Positions 1-9,771 of a stretch of DNA of 64,000 nucleotides are shown here, in pieces. Source of the stretch: Sphingobacterium sp. Its GTDB lineage: Bacteria > Bacteroidota > Bacteroidia > Sphingobacteriales > Sphingobacteriaceae. Positions within the stretch are counted from its first letter, which is position 1. The number at the start of each line of letters is the position of its first letter. The DNA lies in assembly GCA_022712315.1 (NCBI GenBank), contig JALAGS010000116.1:62001-126000 (forward strand). Direction: 5' to 3'. A program made the translations under genes and the position numbers. The notes under the pieces are model-generated. The model saw only the letters and a program-made list of their open reading frames with translations, did not search any database and had not been told where the DNA came from.

Positions 1-1080
1 ATAGCGCCCGAATATGTACAGTTTGACTGGGGAGGCGATATGTTCAGGGACTCACCCGAGTGGGGGAGCAGCTCGATTATCCTGGCCTGGTATGCCTATC
101 GCTGGTATGGAAACAAGGCTTTTCTTGCCGATAATTATGCTATGATGACCCGTTACATCGATTATTTGGGCACAAAGACGAAGGGGCATATTTTGACACA
201 GGGCTTGGGTGACTGGTATGATTTGGGACCAGAGCGTCCCGGTGTTTCCCAGCTGACTACCCCGGGAATCACGGCTACGGCAATCTATTACTATGACCTC
301 AAACTGATGAAAGAAATTGCTACGCAGCTTGGAAAAAAAGAAGATGCCAAAAAATTTGAGACGTTACAGCAGGCTGTATTCAATGCGTTTAATCAGCAAT
401 TTTATCGACCTCAGGGGCATAGTTATGGCTCCGGTAGTCAGACGGCGTTGGCTATGCCGCTCTACGTTGGTTTAGTACCCCAGGAGGCCGAACAGGCAGT
501 CTTTGACAGATTAACAAAAATGGTCTGTCAAAACGATACGGCGTTGACAGCCGGAGATATCGGTCACCGTTACCTATTACAGGTGTTGCAAGCCCACAAC
601 CGTGATGATCTGATCTATGCCATGCATCACCGTGATGACAGGCCCGGATATGGTTATCAGCTGCGAAAAGGTGCCACGGCACTGACCGAGTCCTGGGCGG
701 GCCTTTCAAACGTCTCCAATAATCATTTTATGCTCGGACACCTGATGGAATGGTTTCATACCGGTCTGGGTGGGATACAGCAAGCTGCAGGTTCTACCGC
801 ATTTAAACATTTTCGAATCGAACCCAAAATGCTGGACCTGCTGAAGGATTGCGAAATAAGATTTGAAAGCCCTTATGGGAAGATCTATTTTAAGCGGGAA
901 CAAGCGGAAGTGTACAAGTTGGAGATCCCTGTCAATAGCCAATGTACCTTGGTATTGCCAAAGGGAACTTATCAGGTCAATGGAAACGCCATGGAGGCCC
1001 AAACGGTCAATGTAAAAGAAAACCATCTTGAATTGCAATTGGGTTCGGGAAAATATACCATTAGACAACAACGTAAATAG
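1..1080 (+). CDS. GH78 alpha-L-rhamnosidase, C-terminal part (5' end outside window)
   Basis: The reading frame is open from the first base, so the gene begins upstream; 359 residues are visible. The segment matches the (alpha/alpha)6 barrel and C-terminal beta-sandwich of GH78 alpha-L-rhamnosidases. The DSPEWGSS segment lies about 18 residues into the fragment. The GATALTESW motif, with its Glu at bases 688-690, corresponds to the GATTLWE motif that carries the second conserved Glu (general base) of the family. The upstream DCPQRDE general-acid motif lies outside the window, so completeness cannot be judged. The last ~90 residues form the usual all-beta tail. The expected role is periplasmic removal of terminal alpha-L-rhamnose. 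It lies 35 bp upstream of a beta-propeller glycosidase in the same direction. Confidence 0.85.
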   Translation: MAPEYVQFDWGGDMFRDSPEWGSSSIILAWYAYRWYGNKAFLADNYAMMTRYIDYLGTKTKGHILTQGLGDWYDLGPERPGVSQLTTPGITATAIYYYDLKLMKEIATQLGKKEDAKKFETLQQAVFNAFNQQFYRPQGHSYGSGSQTALAMPLYVGLVPQEAEQAVFDRLTKMVCQNDTALTAGDIGHRYLLQVLQAHNRDDLIYAMHHRDDRPGYGYQLRKGATALTESWAGLSNVSNNHFMLGHLMEWFHTGLGGIQQAAGSTAFKHFRIEPKMLDLLKDCEIRFESPYGKIYFKREQAEVYKLEIPVNSQCTLVLPKGTYQVNGNAMEAQTVNVKENHLELQLGSGKYTIRQQRK

Positions 1081-1115
1081 TTCAGATTGTACTAACGAAG
1101 AAAAAGAGTATACAG

Positions 1116-2207
1116 ATGAAAAGATTAATGCTATTGCTATCCATTGCTTTGGTCGGCCCTAAATTAAAGGCTCAGACTCCGGCAGTTTCCAGTGCGGAAA
1201 TGACAAAAATTTATGAAGAAATAAAGACGCCTTACAAATATGGGCTCGTGTTGGTCCCACAGCGTAAAGGTGAGCTGATGGATTGTCCGACCATTTATAA
1301 GGAAGGAAAATATTGGTATATGACCTATATTGTGTTTGATGGAAGTGGTTATGAGACCTGGCTGGCGCAGAGCTCGGATCTTTTGAACTGGAAGACCTTG
1401 GGGAAACAACTCTCCGTGGCACCAGATGGCAGCTGGGATGCTAAGCAGCGAGCAGGATACAATGCCTTGGTTGATACAAAATGGGGCGGGAAGTATAAGC
1501 TCAACAGCTACGCTGGAAAATACTGGATGTCATATTTCGGTGGTTCCACAGCTGGTTACGAACCTGAGCCGCTGGCGATTGGAATGGCTTATACAACTAA
1601 AAAACCAACACAACCTGTGGAATGGCAACGGTTGTCCAAGCCCGTGTTGACCAGTACGGATCCGGATGTTTCCTGGTGGGAAAATCGGCATAAGTTATTC
1701 AAAAGCTATGTGATTGAGGATCCTGATAAACAGACGGGGCATCGCTTCGTGATGTATTACAATGCCGTAGGGGACTCCTTGGCAAACAACAAACCCACTC
1801 GTTGGTACGAACGTATCGGTATGGCTGTGTCAGATGATATGGAAAACTGGAAGAGGTTCCAGCCGAACCCTGTGGTTCACCATCCGGTAGGAATTACGGG
1901 AGACCCTATGATTCAGCGGATCCATAATACTTGGGTCATGTTTTATTTTGGCGCATTCTGGAAAGACCGTAAAGGGGCATTCAATCGCTTTGCGGCATCC
2001 AAGGATTTAATCCACTGGACCGATTGGGAAGGTGCCAACCTGATTGAATCAAGTGAAAGTTTTGATCAGCAATACGCCCACAAATCTTTTGTGCTGAAAA
2101 GGGAGGGAGTTGTTTATCATTTTTATTGTGCCGTTGATAGTAAAGGTAACCGTGGTATTGCCGTGGCAACTTCTAAGGATCTGGGCAAGAGTCAGGTTAG
2201 TTTTTAA
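1116..2207 (+). CDS. Five-bladed beta-propeller glycosidase (GH43/GH117-like), exported
   Basis: The 363-residue protein has a signal peptide (about residues 1-19, ending LKA). After it come repeated blade signatures typical of the GH43/GH32/GH117 fold: DCPTIYKEGKYWYMTY near residue 56, SSDLLNW, SDDMENW and SKDLIHW. The acidic residues of DCPTI (Asp56), of VIEDPD and of the later TGDP motif are candidates for the active-site carboxylates. I cannot assign a CAZy family, so the substrate is open; family relatives act on arabinose, xylose or galactose links. Its position between a GH78 rhamnosidase and a GH2 enzyme suggests pectic side chains. It could also be a propeller protein without hydrolase activity. 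Confidence 0.7.
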   Translation: MKRLMLLLSIALVGPKLKAQTPAVSSAEMTKIYEEIKTPYKYGLVLVPQRKGELMDCPTIYKEGKYWYMTYIVFDGSGYETWLAQSSDLLNWKTLGKQLSVAPDGSWDAKQRAGYNALVDTKWGGKYKLNSYAGKYWMSYFGGSTAGYEPEPLAIGMAYTTKKPTQPVEWQRLSKPVLTSTDPDVSWWENRHKLFKSYVIEDPDKQTGHRFVMYYNAVGDSLANNKPTRWYERIGMAVSDDMENWKRFQPNPVVHHPVGITGDPMIQRIHNTWVMFYFGAFWKDRKGAFNRFAASKDLIHWTDWEGANLIESSESFDQQYAHKSFVLKREGVVYHFYCAVDSKGNRGIAVATSKDLGKSQVSF

Positions 2208-2257
2208 ACCGAAGGCAGGATGCATGCCTCAATATAGATTAATGAATAAAGAAACAT

Positions 2258-2291
2258 GCACTACTATCATTGACAGCAATGAAAGTAGTGC
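2258..2291 (+). promoter_or_regulatory. Strong RNA hairpin just upstream of the GH2 start
   Basis: The outer arms GCACTACT (2258-2265) and AGTAGTGC (2284-2291) pair perfectly. After one A/A mismatch the inner arms TCATTG and CAATGA pair, closing on the loop ACAG (2273-2276). That gives 14 pairs with one mismatch. No T-run follows, so it is a poor intrinsic terminator. It ends 20 bases before the chosen GH2 start at 2312, which suits control of translation or mRNA processing. The function is inferred. Confidence 0.5.
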
Positions 2292-2311
2292 TTATAAATC
2301 ACCATTTAAAT

Positions 2312-4708
2312 ATGAAGTTACGTTATTTTATTTCCATGCTCATTTTATTGCAGCTTCAACTTGTATCTGGACAGGGACGTGCCACAATCAACTTTAATGA
2401 AAACTGGCATTTTACGTTGCAGGATCACCTCGGTTTTCGCTTGAACGACGGGGATGCCCAAGTTTGGGAAACGGTGGAATTACCCCATGACTGGAGTATC
2501 AAAGCTGATTTTTCCGCTAGCTACCCAGCAGGTAATGCCGGTGGAGCATTGCCTGGCGGAATTGGCTGGTATAGTAAGGAGTTTAAGCTACCGACCGCAG
2601 ATCAGGGTAAACATATACAGTTGTACTTTGGCGGAGTTTACCGTTATGCAGAAATATGGATTAATGGTGTTTATTTGGGGAAAAAACCGAATGGTTACCT
2701 CTCTTTTATACTGGATCTGACTCCGCATCTTAAATTTGGGAATCAGCCCAACCGGATCGCTATTCGTGTGGACAATAGTAAACAGCCAAACTCCCGGTGG
2801 TATTCAGGTTCCGGAATCTACCGTGATGTTTACCTGATCAAGACGGGTGCAGTACAACTCGATGAACAGGAGACTTTTATCACCACGCCCGAGACACATG
2901 GTGAATTGGGGCAGTTGAAAGTACTTTCTAAATTGAAGAAGTTGGCGCGACCTAAAGGCGTTGCAGGGAATAAATATCAAATTACAGTATGGGATCCCAA
3001 AGGAAATATACTGTTGAAAAAAACAGGTGTTGACAAAGATGGATATATTGATGCATCACTTCAAGTGGAAAAACCACAGTTGTGGGATCCAAAGTCGCCA
3101 AACTTATATCGTGTACAACTCGCTCTTTTAAATAAAAATAATACAGTTGAAGATCAAATCGAAAAGCGAATTGGATTCCGGACAATTCGGTTTGATGCAA
3201 AAACAGGATTTTACCTCAATGGGGAAGCCCTAAAAATCTTAGGAGTCTGCATGCATCATGATTTGGGTGCGTTAGGGGCTGCTTTTAATAAGTCCGCTGC
3301 AAAACGGCAGCTTGTGATGATGAAAGAAATGGGCGCGAACGCCATTCGTACTGCGCATAATCCGCCGGCTGAAGAACTACTCGATCTCTGCGATGAAATG
3401 GGAATTTTGGTCTATAACGAAGCATTTGACATGTGGAAAAAGCGAAAAAATAAGTTCGACTACCACATTGACTTTCCTACGGAACACCTTAAGGATATTG
3501 AAACATGGGTGCGTCGAGATCGTAATCATGCTTCGGTTATCCTATGGAGCATCGGAAATGAAATCCGGGAGCAATTTGACTCCACGGGTATTGCCTTAAC
3601 GCAAGAAATGGCCAAATTGGTAAAATCTTTGGATCCAACACGCCCCGTTACTGCCGCCTTGACCGAAAATAATTATGTAAAGAACTTTATCGCACAGGCA
3701 GAGGCTTTGGATGTACTGGGCTTCAACTACAAACATGAAGATTATGATAAATTACCTGTAGAATTCAAAAATATACCGCTGTTGGCATCAGAAACTGTTT
3801 CTGCCTTACAGACTAGAGGGGTGTATGACAAATTGCAAGATACGATTCAGCTGTGGCCAGCATCATCAAAGGACAAATATGTCGTCAATGGTAATCCTGA
3901 TTTTACGGTTTCGGCCTATGATAATGTTGCTGCCTATTGGGGTACAAGCCATGAGAAAGCCTGGCTAGCGGTTAAGAACCGTCCTTTTTTGGCGGGAACA
4001 TTTGTCTGGACCGGCTTCGATTATCTTGGGGAGCCTGTTCCTTACCCTTATCCTGCAAGAAGCTCTTATTATGGTATTGTTGATCTTGCTGGTATTCCCA
4101 AAGATGTGTACTACATGTATCAGTCTGAATGGACAAACCAGGATGTCCTTCATCTTTTACCGCATTGGAATTGGAAAGCTGGCGATAGTGTAGATGTATG
4201 GGCCTATTATAATAAGGCTGATGATGTCGAACTATTTCTCAATGGCAAGAGTCTGGGAACTTCAGCTAAAACCGGAGATCGTCTGCACGCCAGCTGGAAG
4301 GTGCCTTTTGAAAAGGGAGAATTGAAAGTCGTTAAAAAACGAGATGGTAAAGTTGTTCAGGAAACAAGTATGCGTACATCGGGAGATGCTAATAGGGTAA
4401 AAGTCTCCTTAGAACATGAAAAATATGCCACAGGGGAATCCCGTGATCTATACTTTGTCACAGCAGAACTGGTGGATCAGGAAGGAAACTCCGTCTTGCT
4501 AAATGATCAGGAAATTGAGTTCATTGTAAAGGGGGATGCGAAAGTTCTGGGAACCGACAATGGATTTCAGGCCGATCTAAGGGGATTGCATCGTCCCAAC
4601 AGAAAAACATTTAAAGGGAAAGCATTAGGAATTATTCAAAAAATAGCAGATACGCCTTGCACTGTAATAATCCGTTCGGCTTTGGGAGACCAACAAATTA
4701 TGATCTAA
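2312..4708 (+). CDS. GH2 glycoside hydrolase (beta-galactosidase/beta-glucuronidase type)
   Basis: I chose the ATG at 2312 (798 residues) because it begins a clean signal peptide (MKLRYFISMLILLQLQLVSG). A start at 2270 would put 14 odd residues in front and lies in the loop of a hairpin. Domains run in the GH2 order: jelly roll (about 25-180), immunoglobulin-like (about 180-295), TIM barrel (about 295-600), then C-terminal beta-sandwich modules of the DUF4982 and bacterial-Ig type. The acid/base Glu417 lies in WSIGNE and the nucleophile Glu494 in LLASETVSA. Members remove terminal beta-galactose or beta-glucuronate; the exact sugar cannot be read from the sequence. It likely acts in the periplasm on oligosaccharides imported by the SusC/SusD pair encoded downstream. 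Confidence 0.85.
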   Translation: MKLRYFISMLILLQLQLVSGQGRATINFNENWHFTLQDHLGFRLNDGDAQVWETVELPHDWSIKADFSASYPAGNAGGALPGGIGWYSKEFKLPTADQGKHIQLYFGGVYRYAEIWINGVYLGKKPNGYLSFILDLTPHLKFGNQPNRIAIRVDNSKQPNSRWYSGSGIYRDVYLIKTGAVQLDEQETFITTPETHGELGQLKVLSKLKKLARPKGVAGNKYQITVWDPKGNILLKKTGVDKDGYIDASLQVEKPQLWDPKSPNLYRVQLALLNKNNTVEDQIEKRIGFRTIRFDAKTGFYLNGEALKILGVCMHHDLGALGAAFNKSAAKRQLVMMKEMGANAIRTAHNPPAEELLDLCDEMGILVYNEAFDMWKKRKNKFDYHIDFPTEHLKDIETWVRRDRNHASVILWSIGNEIREQFDSTGIALTQEMAKLVKSLDPTRPVTAALTENNYVKNFIAQAEALDVLGFNYKHEDYDKLPVEFKNIPLLASETVSALQTRGVYDKLQDTIQLWPASSKDKYVVNGNPDFTVSAYDNVAAYWGTSHEKAWLAVKNRPFLAGTFVWTGFDYLGEPVPYPYPARSSYYGIVDLAGIPKDVYYMYQSEWTNQDVLHLLPHWNWKAGDSVDVWAYYNKADDVELFLNGKSLGTSAKTGDRLHASWKVPFEKGELKVVKKRDGKVVQETSMRTSGDANRVKVSLEHEKYATGESRDLYFVTAELVDQEGNSVLLNDQEIEFIVKGDAKVLGTDNGFQADLRGLHRPNRKTFKGKALGIIQKIADTPCTVIIRSALGDQQIMI

Positions 4709-4796
4709 GCACACTTAGATATTTTTCACGAATGAACAGCTAAATAGACAGTAAAATAATAACCATATTAAACAAATTAAATCTAATAACTCAACT

Positions 4797-7700
4797 ATGA
4801 ACAAAAACAAGATTAATTTCGGAAAAATGACATTGGGGGCCCCTGCTTCCGGTTCAAAGTATCCGATGTTAATGCTCTTTTGCAGCAGTTTTATACTCGG
4901 AAGTCCATTGATTTCCAATGCTGCGTTACATGCCACTACGATTTATAAAGTCACGGTAGATCAGGAAAAAGAAATAAAAGGTAGAGTTACGGATGAGCAG
5001 GGAAATCCTATTGTTGGCGCTACTGTAACAGTGGTCAACTCGACGCAGTCTACCTCTTCCAACGCGATGGGAGAATTTACACTTAAAATAACAGGGGATA
5101 GTGGCACCATCAAAATCACTTCGATGGGCTATTCGGAAAATTTATTAACAGTAAGAGTTGGGAATAGTGCCAATGTTGTATTAAGAAAAGATGAACAAGC
5201 ACTGGAGGAAGTCGTTGTCATCGGTTATGGAACAGCCAAACGTCGGGATCTAACCGGCGCCGTAGCTTCCGTTAAATCCGAAGAGATTATGATGACGCCA
5301 ACAGCCAATGTGATGGACGCCCTTCAGGGAAAGGTCTCCGGCCTAGATATCACTAAATCATCCGGACGTGCAGGAGCCAATGTCGGTGCGAGCCTACGGG
5401 GCAATAGGTCTTTCAGTGGTGATAATAATCCGCTCTATATTATTGATGGTATTCCAGGGGATTTTACGAGTTTAAATCCCAGCGATATCGAATCCATAGA
5501 CATTCTGAAAGATGCCTCGTCGACGGCAATCTATGGTTCAGCAGGTTCAAATGGTGTAATTATTATTACGACAAAACAGGGCAAAGCCGGTAAAGCGATT
5601 GTGAATTTTGATTCCTATTTTGGGTATAATGGATTCCCCAAATATCCCCATGGATTGCTGGGAGACGATTATATGAAACTTAAAAGGGAAGCCTATCGGG
5701 GTGAGCATGGTAACTATCCGGAATTTGCCAATAATATTTTTAAAAATCCTGCACAGCTAGAGGCTTATGAAAATGGCAAATGGGTAGACTGGATGGATCT
5801 GGTTTTAAAAGACGGAATCCAACAGAACTATAGCTTTTCAGTGAATGGGGGGAATGAAAAAACAAAAGCTTTTTTGTCGCTCAACTATAACGATGAAGAA
5901 GGCCTTATCAAAAATGATAATAGTAAAAAGTACGCAGTAAGAGCAAATATTGATCATAAACTCTCTGACCTGTTTAAAGTAGGTACGAATTTACAGTATA
6001 CGTATAAGGATAATAACCAGGCTGCACAAAATGTATTCGGTAACAGTTTGACCTTTTTGCCTTTAGGTGATGCTTTTGATGCCGACGGTAATATCAATCA
6101 TATTCCAGTGGACGGAGTCACCAACCCTTTATCCGATCAGATTAAGGATCAGTATAAAAATAATATCCTGAACAATTATTTTGCGGGCAATGCCTATCTT
6201 GATTTTACGCCGGTCAAAGGATTTTCCTTTCGTTCAATTTTTGGTGCGACAATTGGCTCTCAACGGACGGGAAGATATTTTGGCTCGCAGTCAATTGCAA
6301 ATCCGGAGGCTGGATTCAAATTGCCTGCAGCTGTTATCATCAATGACAGAAATTACAACTACCGTTGGGAAAATATCCTGAATTATGAATTTAACCTACG
6401 TGAAGATCATCATTTTGCGCTTACTGGAGTCACATCATGGTCAAAAAACCAAGCAGAGCAGGCCTATGCGGGCGGATCGGGATTCGACCTTGACTCCTAT
6501 TCTTTCCACAACCTGAGTGCGGCCACAACGTCTGTAATCCGCTCTTCTTATATTGGTTCACAGTCAATGTCTTATGTAGGTCGGATCAACTATAACTATC
6601 AAGGCCGGTACCTGCTATCCATTTCCAGCCGTTGGGATGGTGTTTCTCGATTATCCGAAGGCAACAAATGGGATGTATTTCCAGCAGGAGCTTTTGCCTG
6701 GCGTGTGAGCGACGAGCAGTTCTTTGCGCCATTGAAAAGCAAAATATCGGAGTTAAAGCTACGCGCTGGTTATGGTATCACCGGTAATTCTGGTGGTGTA
6801 GGGGCTTACGGTACGCAAGCAGGGGGATATAATGCACCTAAACCGGTAGGTTTTGGTGAAAGTACGCTCGGCCCGGCCTTTATTCTGAATCAACAACTGG
6901 CGAATAGGGACCTGGGCTGGGAGAAGTCGTATACGACCAATATTGGTCTCGATGCACAATTTTTGAACCAACGAGCCAACCTGACCATTGATTGGTATAA
7001 TACTGAAACGAAGGATCTACTCTTTCTGAGAGATATGCCAGCTTCATTGGGCGGCTCCTGGGGTGCCCCTTTCAAGATGTGGCAGAATATTGGTGCAACA
7101 AACAATAGGGGCTTTGAACTCGCATTAAATACAAAAAATATTCAGGGAGATAGTTTTATCTGGAATTCAACATTGACTTTTGCGGCGAATAAAGAACGTG
7201 TGACCTCACTACCTGGGGGAAAAGACCTGATTTCAAATAACCTATTTCTAAATCAGCCGATCAAAACGTTTTTTGATTATCAATACCTCGGTATCTGGCA
7301 GGAAAGTGAAGCGGAGCAGGCGGCCTTATTCAATTCCAAACCTGGTGATATCAAGTTAGCCACCGATGGTACCTTCGATGAGGAAGGTATGCATGCCTAC
7401 GGAGCCAAAGATAAACGTATTCTTGGATCTGCGGTTCCGAAATGGACCGGTGGATTTCAGAATAACTTCAAGTATCAAAACTGGGACCTTTCGGTCTTTT
7501 TAACGGCAAGATGGGGACAGATGCTGTCCAATAACTTGATCACACGTTACGATCCGACAACAGGTGTCGGAAATAGTCCCGACGATATAGATTATTGGAC
7601 ACCAGAAAATCCAGGCGCTTATTTGCCAAGACCAGGATTACATTCCTCGACCAGTGGTTATATCGGGTTTGATGCGTTGAAATACGTGGATGGATCCTAT

Positions 7701-7913
7701 TTCAAGATTCGAAATATCACCTTGGGCTATAGTTTGCCGAAAACATTTATTAAGCGGCTTTCCATGGAACGTTTCCGTTTTTATGCAACCGCTAACAATC
7801 CGTTCATCTTTACGAAAAGCGACTTGTTAAAGTATCAGGATCCCGAATCCAACGGTTCGGATAATTTTCCTTTGACCAAGCAGTTTGTTGTCGGATTGAA
7901 TGTTACTTTTTAA
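4797..7913 (+). CDS. SusC/RagA-type TonB-dependent outer-membrane transporter (pair 1)
   Basis: The 1038-residue protein has a long positively charged N-terminus and a hydrophobic signal segment (about 22-45). A carboxypeptidase-regulatory-like domain follows (about 60-135, GRVTDEQGNPIVGATV). Then come the TonB-box-like stretch EEVVVIGYG (about 138-147), the plug domain with IIDGIPGD and DASSTAIYGSAGSNGV, and a beta-barrel ending in the aromatic-rich VVGLNVTF. These are hallmarks of SusC. It imports oligosaccharides across the outer membrane together with the SusD lipoprotein encoded 12 bp downstream. The neighbours suggest a rhamnose-containing pectic ligand. The 88 bp in front are AT-rich and show no clear promoter match. 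Confidence 0.93.
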   Translation: MNKNKINFGKMTLGAPASGSKYPMLMLFCSSFILGSPLISNAALHATTIYKVTVDQEKEIKGRVTDEQGNPIVGATVTVVNSTQSTSSNAMGEFTLKITGDSGTIKITSMGYSENLLTVRVGNSANVVLRKDEQALEEVVVIGYGTAKRRDLTGAVASVKSEEIMMTPTANVMDALQGKVSGLDITKSSGRAGANVGASLRGNRSFSGDNNPLYIIDGIPGDFTSLNPSDIESIDILKDASSTAIYGSAGSNGVIIITTKQGKAGKAIVNFDSYFGYNGFPKYPHGLLGDDYMKLKREAYRGEHGNYPEFANNIFKNPAQLEAYENGKWVDWMDLVLKDGIQQNYSFSVNGGNEKTKAFLSLNYNDEEGLIKNDNSKKYAVRANIDHKLSDLFKVGTNLQYTYKDNNQAAQNVFGNSLTFLPLGDAFDADGNINHIPVDGVTNPLSDQIKDQYKNNILNNYFAGNAYLDFTPVKGFSFRSIFGATIGSQRTGRYFGSQSIANPEAGFKLPAAVIINDRNYNYRWENILNYEFNLREDHHFALTGVTSWSKNQAEQAYAGGSGFDLDSYSFHNLSAATTSVIRSSYIGSQSMSYVGRINYNYQGRYLLSISSRWDGVSRLSEGNKWDVFPAGAFAWRVSDEQFFAPLKSKISELKLRAGYGITGNSGGVGAYGTQAGGYNAPKPVGFGESTLGPAFILNQQLANRDLGWEKSYTTNIGLDAQFLNQRANLTIDWYNTETKDLLFLRDMPASLGGSWGAPFKMWQNIGATNNRGFELALNTKNIQGDSFIWNSTLTFAANKERVTSLPGGKDLISNNLFLNQPIKTFFDYQYLGIWQESEAEQAALFNSKPGDIKLATDGTFDEEGMHAYGAKDKRILGSAVPKWTGGFQNNFKYQNWDLSVFLTARWGQMLSNNLITRYDPTTGVGNSPDDIDYWTPENPGAYLPRPGLHSSTSGYIGFDALKYVDGSYFKIRNITLGYSLPKTFIKRLSMERFRFYATANNPFIFTKSDLLKYQDPESNGSDNFPLTKQFVVGLNVTF

Positions 7914-7925
7914 TGCCAATATGTT

Positions 7926-9704
7926 ATGAAAATCAACTATTTTAATATACTGTTATGTGCTGGCCTTTTTCTAAATTCCTGTGGTCTTGATGAATATAAT
8001 CCCTCAGGGGTCACTGTGGATAAAGTCGCAGAAAATAAGGCCGGTTTCGATAAACTAATCAATAGCTGTTATTTTGATTTGCCACGTTATTTCTACGGGC
8101 GAAACTTCTTACTTGTTACCGAAGGAGGAACAGATTTATGGACTTCCGATCTCAATTCAAATAACAACCAAAATTATTTAAAATATGCTTCCGGTGGCTC
8201 CATGTCCATAGACATGGCTAAGGATTACTGGAATGGTGCTTATGATGCCATCAATTACTGCAACATTGTCATCGGTAGGGTAGATCAGGTCAAAGATTTT
8301 TCTAGTGAGCAGGAAAAACTGGAAAAAGTTGCCCAAGCTTATTTTTTAAGAGGATTGTATTATTTCCATTTGGTCGAACAGTTTGGTCCTTGTCCGCTCA
8401 ATCTCACGGAGACTTCTACAGCCAATACTGCCGCCATACGTACACCTGTGTTGGAAATTTATGAAAAATGTATCCTGCCCGATCTGAGATTTGCGGCAGA
8501 GCACTTGCCTGTAGGACCTACAGAAGCCGGGCGACCAAGTCAGAAAGCTGCATTGGGTCTATTGGCAAAGGTTTGTTTGCAGACAAAAGAATATAATACC
8601 AATCAGTACCTAGAGGAAGCTTTGCATACGGCAAAAAAATTGATTGATAATCAAGCGAGTTATAATGTGCGTTTGTATGCCTCCTTTATAGACAATTTTA
8701 ATGCGGTAAATAATAAGAAAAACGCCGAAGCACTTTACCAGATTCCTTATTCTCAGGAGTATGGGTCCACCAACGTATACGATCACAACAATGATTTTAA
8801 ACGGTTCTATTGTACGCCGACAACATTTGGAGCGATCCAGTCCGCTGGATTTCAAACCGAAATTGGCCGATGGTCCGGAGGAACATTTATGCCGACTAAA
8901 TACCTGCTTGATGTATTTAAAAATGATGATAATACTTTAGATCCAAGATATGCGATTTCTTTCCAGACGCAGTGGCTTTCCAATGCTGATTACAATTGGA
9001 GCAGGGATGCTATTGTGCAGTTCGATCGTGATGCAAATGCTGTTGCGGTAGGAGCTAATCTCCCAAAAGGAGCCTTAGCGCTCAAAGTTTCCCGTGAGGG
9101 TGAGACTGGTTATGCGGAAGAAAAAAAGATGCAATTTCAACAACATTACATTTGGCTTGACCTGGAAGATGTATATGGTGCTGATAACAAGGTGAAAATG
9201 AAGTATACAAGGACTAATCAGCAGACTGGGCAGGTGGACAACCCGTTCATTGGTTTCTATCCATCCTTGGTGAAATTTAATTCAGGCTCGTTAATCAGTC
9301 CTAAGGCAAACAGCTTTACCAGCGATGCTTATGCTACTGTTATGCGTTTGGGAGAAGTATACCTCATTGCCGCCGAAGCCTCCTTTCACTTAAATGGTGC
9401 AAATGGAACAGCCGCTAACTACATCAATGTATTACGCGACCGGGTAGGGGCCAAGCAGATTACTGCTGGAGATATCACTGCCCAGTTTATACTTGATGAG
9501 CGTGCTCGTGAACTGTGCGGCGAGTATACACGTTGGTATGACCTGAAACGCATGGGCAAATTGAACCGGTCTTATTTGATGGCGGTCAATCCTGATGTCG
9601 GACAATATTTTAAGGATGGTGTACACGGCCTTCGGCCAATTCCGCAAGGGCAGATGGACGCCATTAGTAACCCCGGTGAATTTCTTCAGAATAATGGCTA
9701 TTAA
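7926..9704 (+). CDS. SusD/RagB-type surface glycan-binding lipoprotein (pair 1)
   Basis: The 592-residue protein has a lipoprotein signal with the lipobox LNSCG (Cys19). The N-terminal half contains the helical TPR-like scaffold of SusD, with AYFLRGLYYFHLVEQFG near residue 138. The C-terminal part has the family motifs ARELCGEYTRWYDLKRMG and LRPIPQGQMDAI. It caps the SusC barrel and delivers oligosaccharide ligands. The 12-bp gap to the SusC gene indicates co-expression. The ligand is not deducible from the sequence alone. Confidence 0.93.
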   Translation: MKINYFNILLCAGLFLNSCGLDEYNPSGVTVDKVAENKAGFDKLINSCYFDLPRYFYGRNFLLVTEGGTDLWTSDLNSNNNQNYLKYASGGSMSIDMAKDYWNGAYDAINYCNIVIGRVDQVKDFSSEQEKLEKVAQAYFLRGLYYFHLVEQFGPCPLNLTETSTANTAAIRTPVLEIYEKCILPDLRFAAEHLPVGPTEAGRPSQKAALGLLAKVCLQTKEYNTNQYLEEALHTAKKLIDNQASYNVRLYASFIDNFNAVNNKKNAEALYQIPYSQEYGSTNVYDHNNDFKRFYCTPTTFGAIQSAGFQTEIGRWSGGTFMPTKYLLDVFKNDDNTLDPRYAISFQTQWLSNADYNWSRDAIVQFDRDANAVAVGANLPKGALALKVSREGETGYAEEKKMQFQQHYIWLDLEDVYGADNKVKMKYTRTNQQTGQVDNPFIGFYPSLVKFNSGSLISPKANSFTSDAYATVMRLGEVYLIAAEASFHLNGANGTAANYINVLRDRVGAKQITAGDITAQFILDERARELCGEYTRWYDLKRMGKLNRSYLMAVNPDVGQYFKDGVHGLRPIPQGQMDAISNPGEFLQNNGY

Positions 9705-9771
9705 TAGTATTCTTATATGGTTATAAGCCAAGCAGAAACGAAATAGTATGATATTTTAAAATTATTTAAAG

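Noticed and set aside
2270..2311. A longer start for the GH2 gene at 2270
   Set aside because: It adds 14 residues before a complete signal peptide and lies in the loop side of a strong hairpin.
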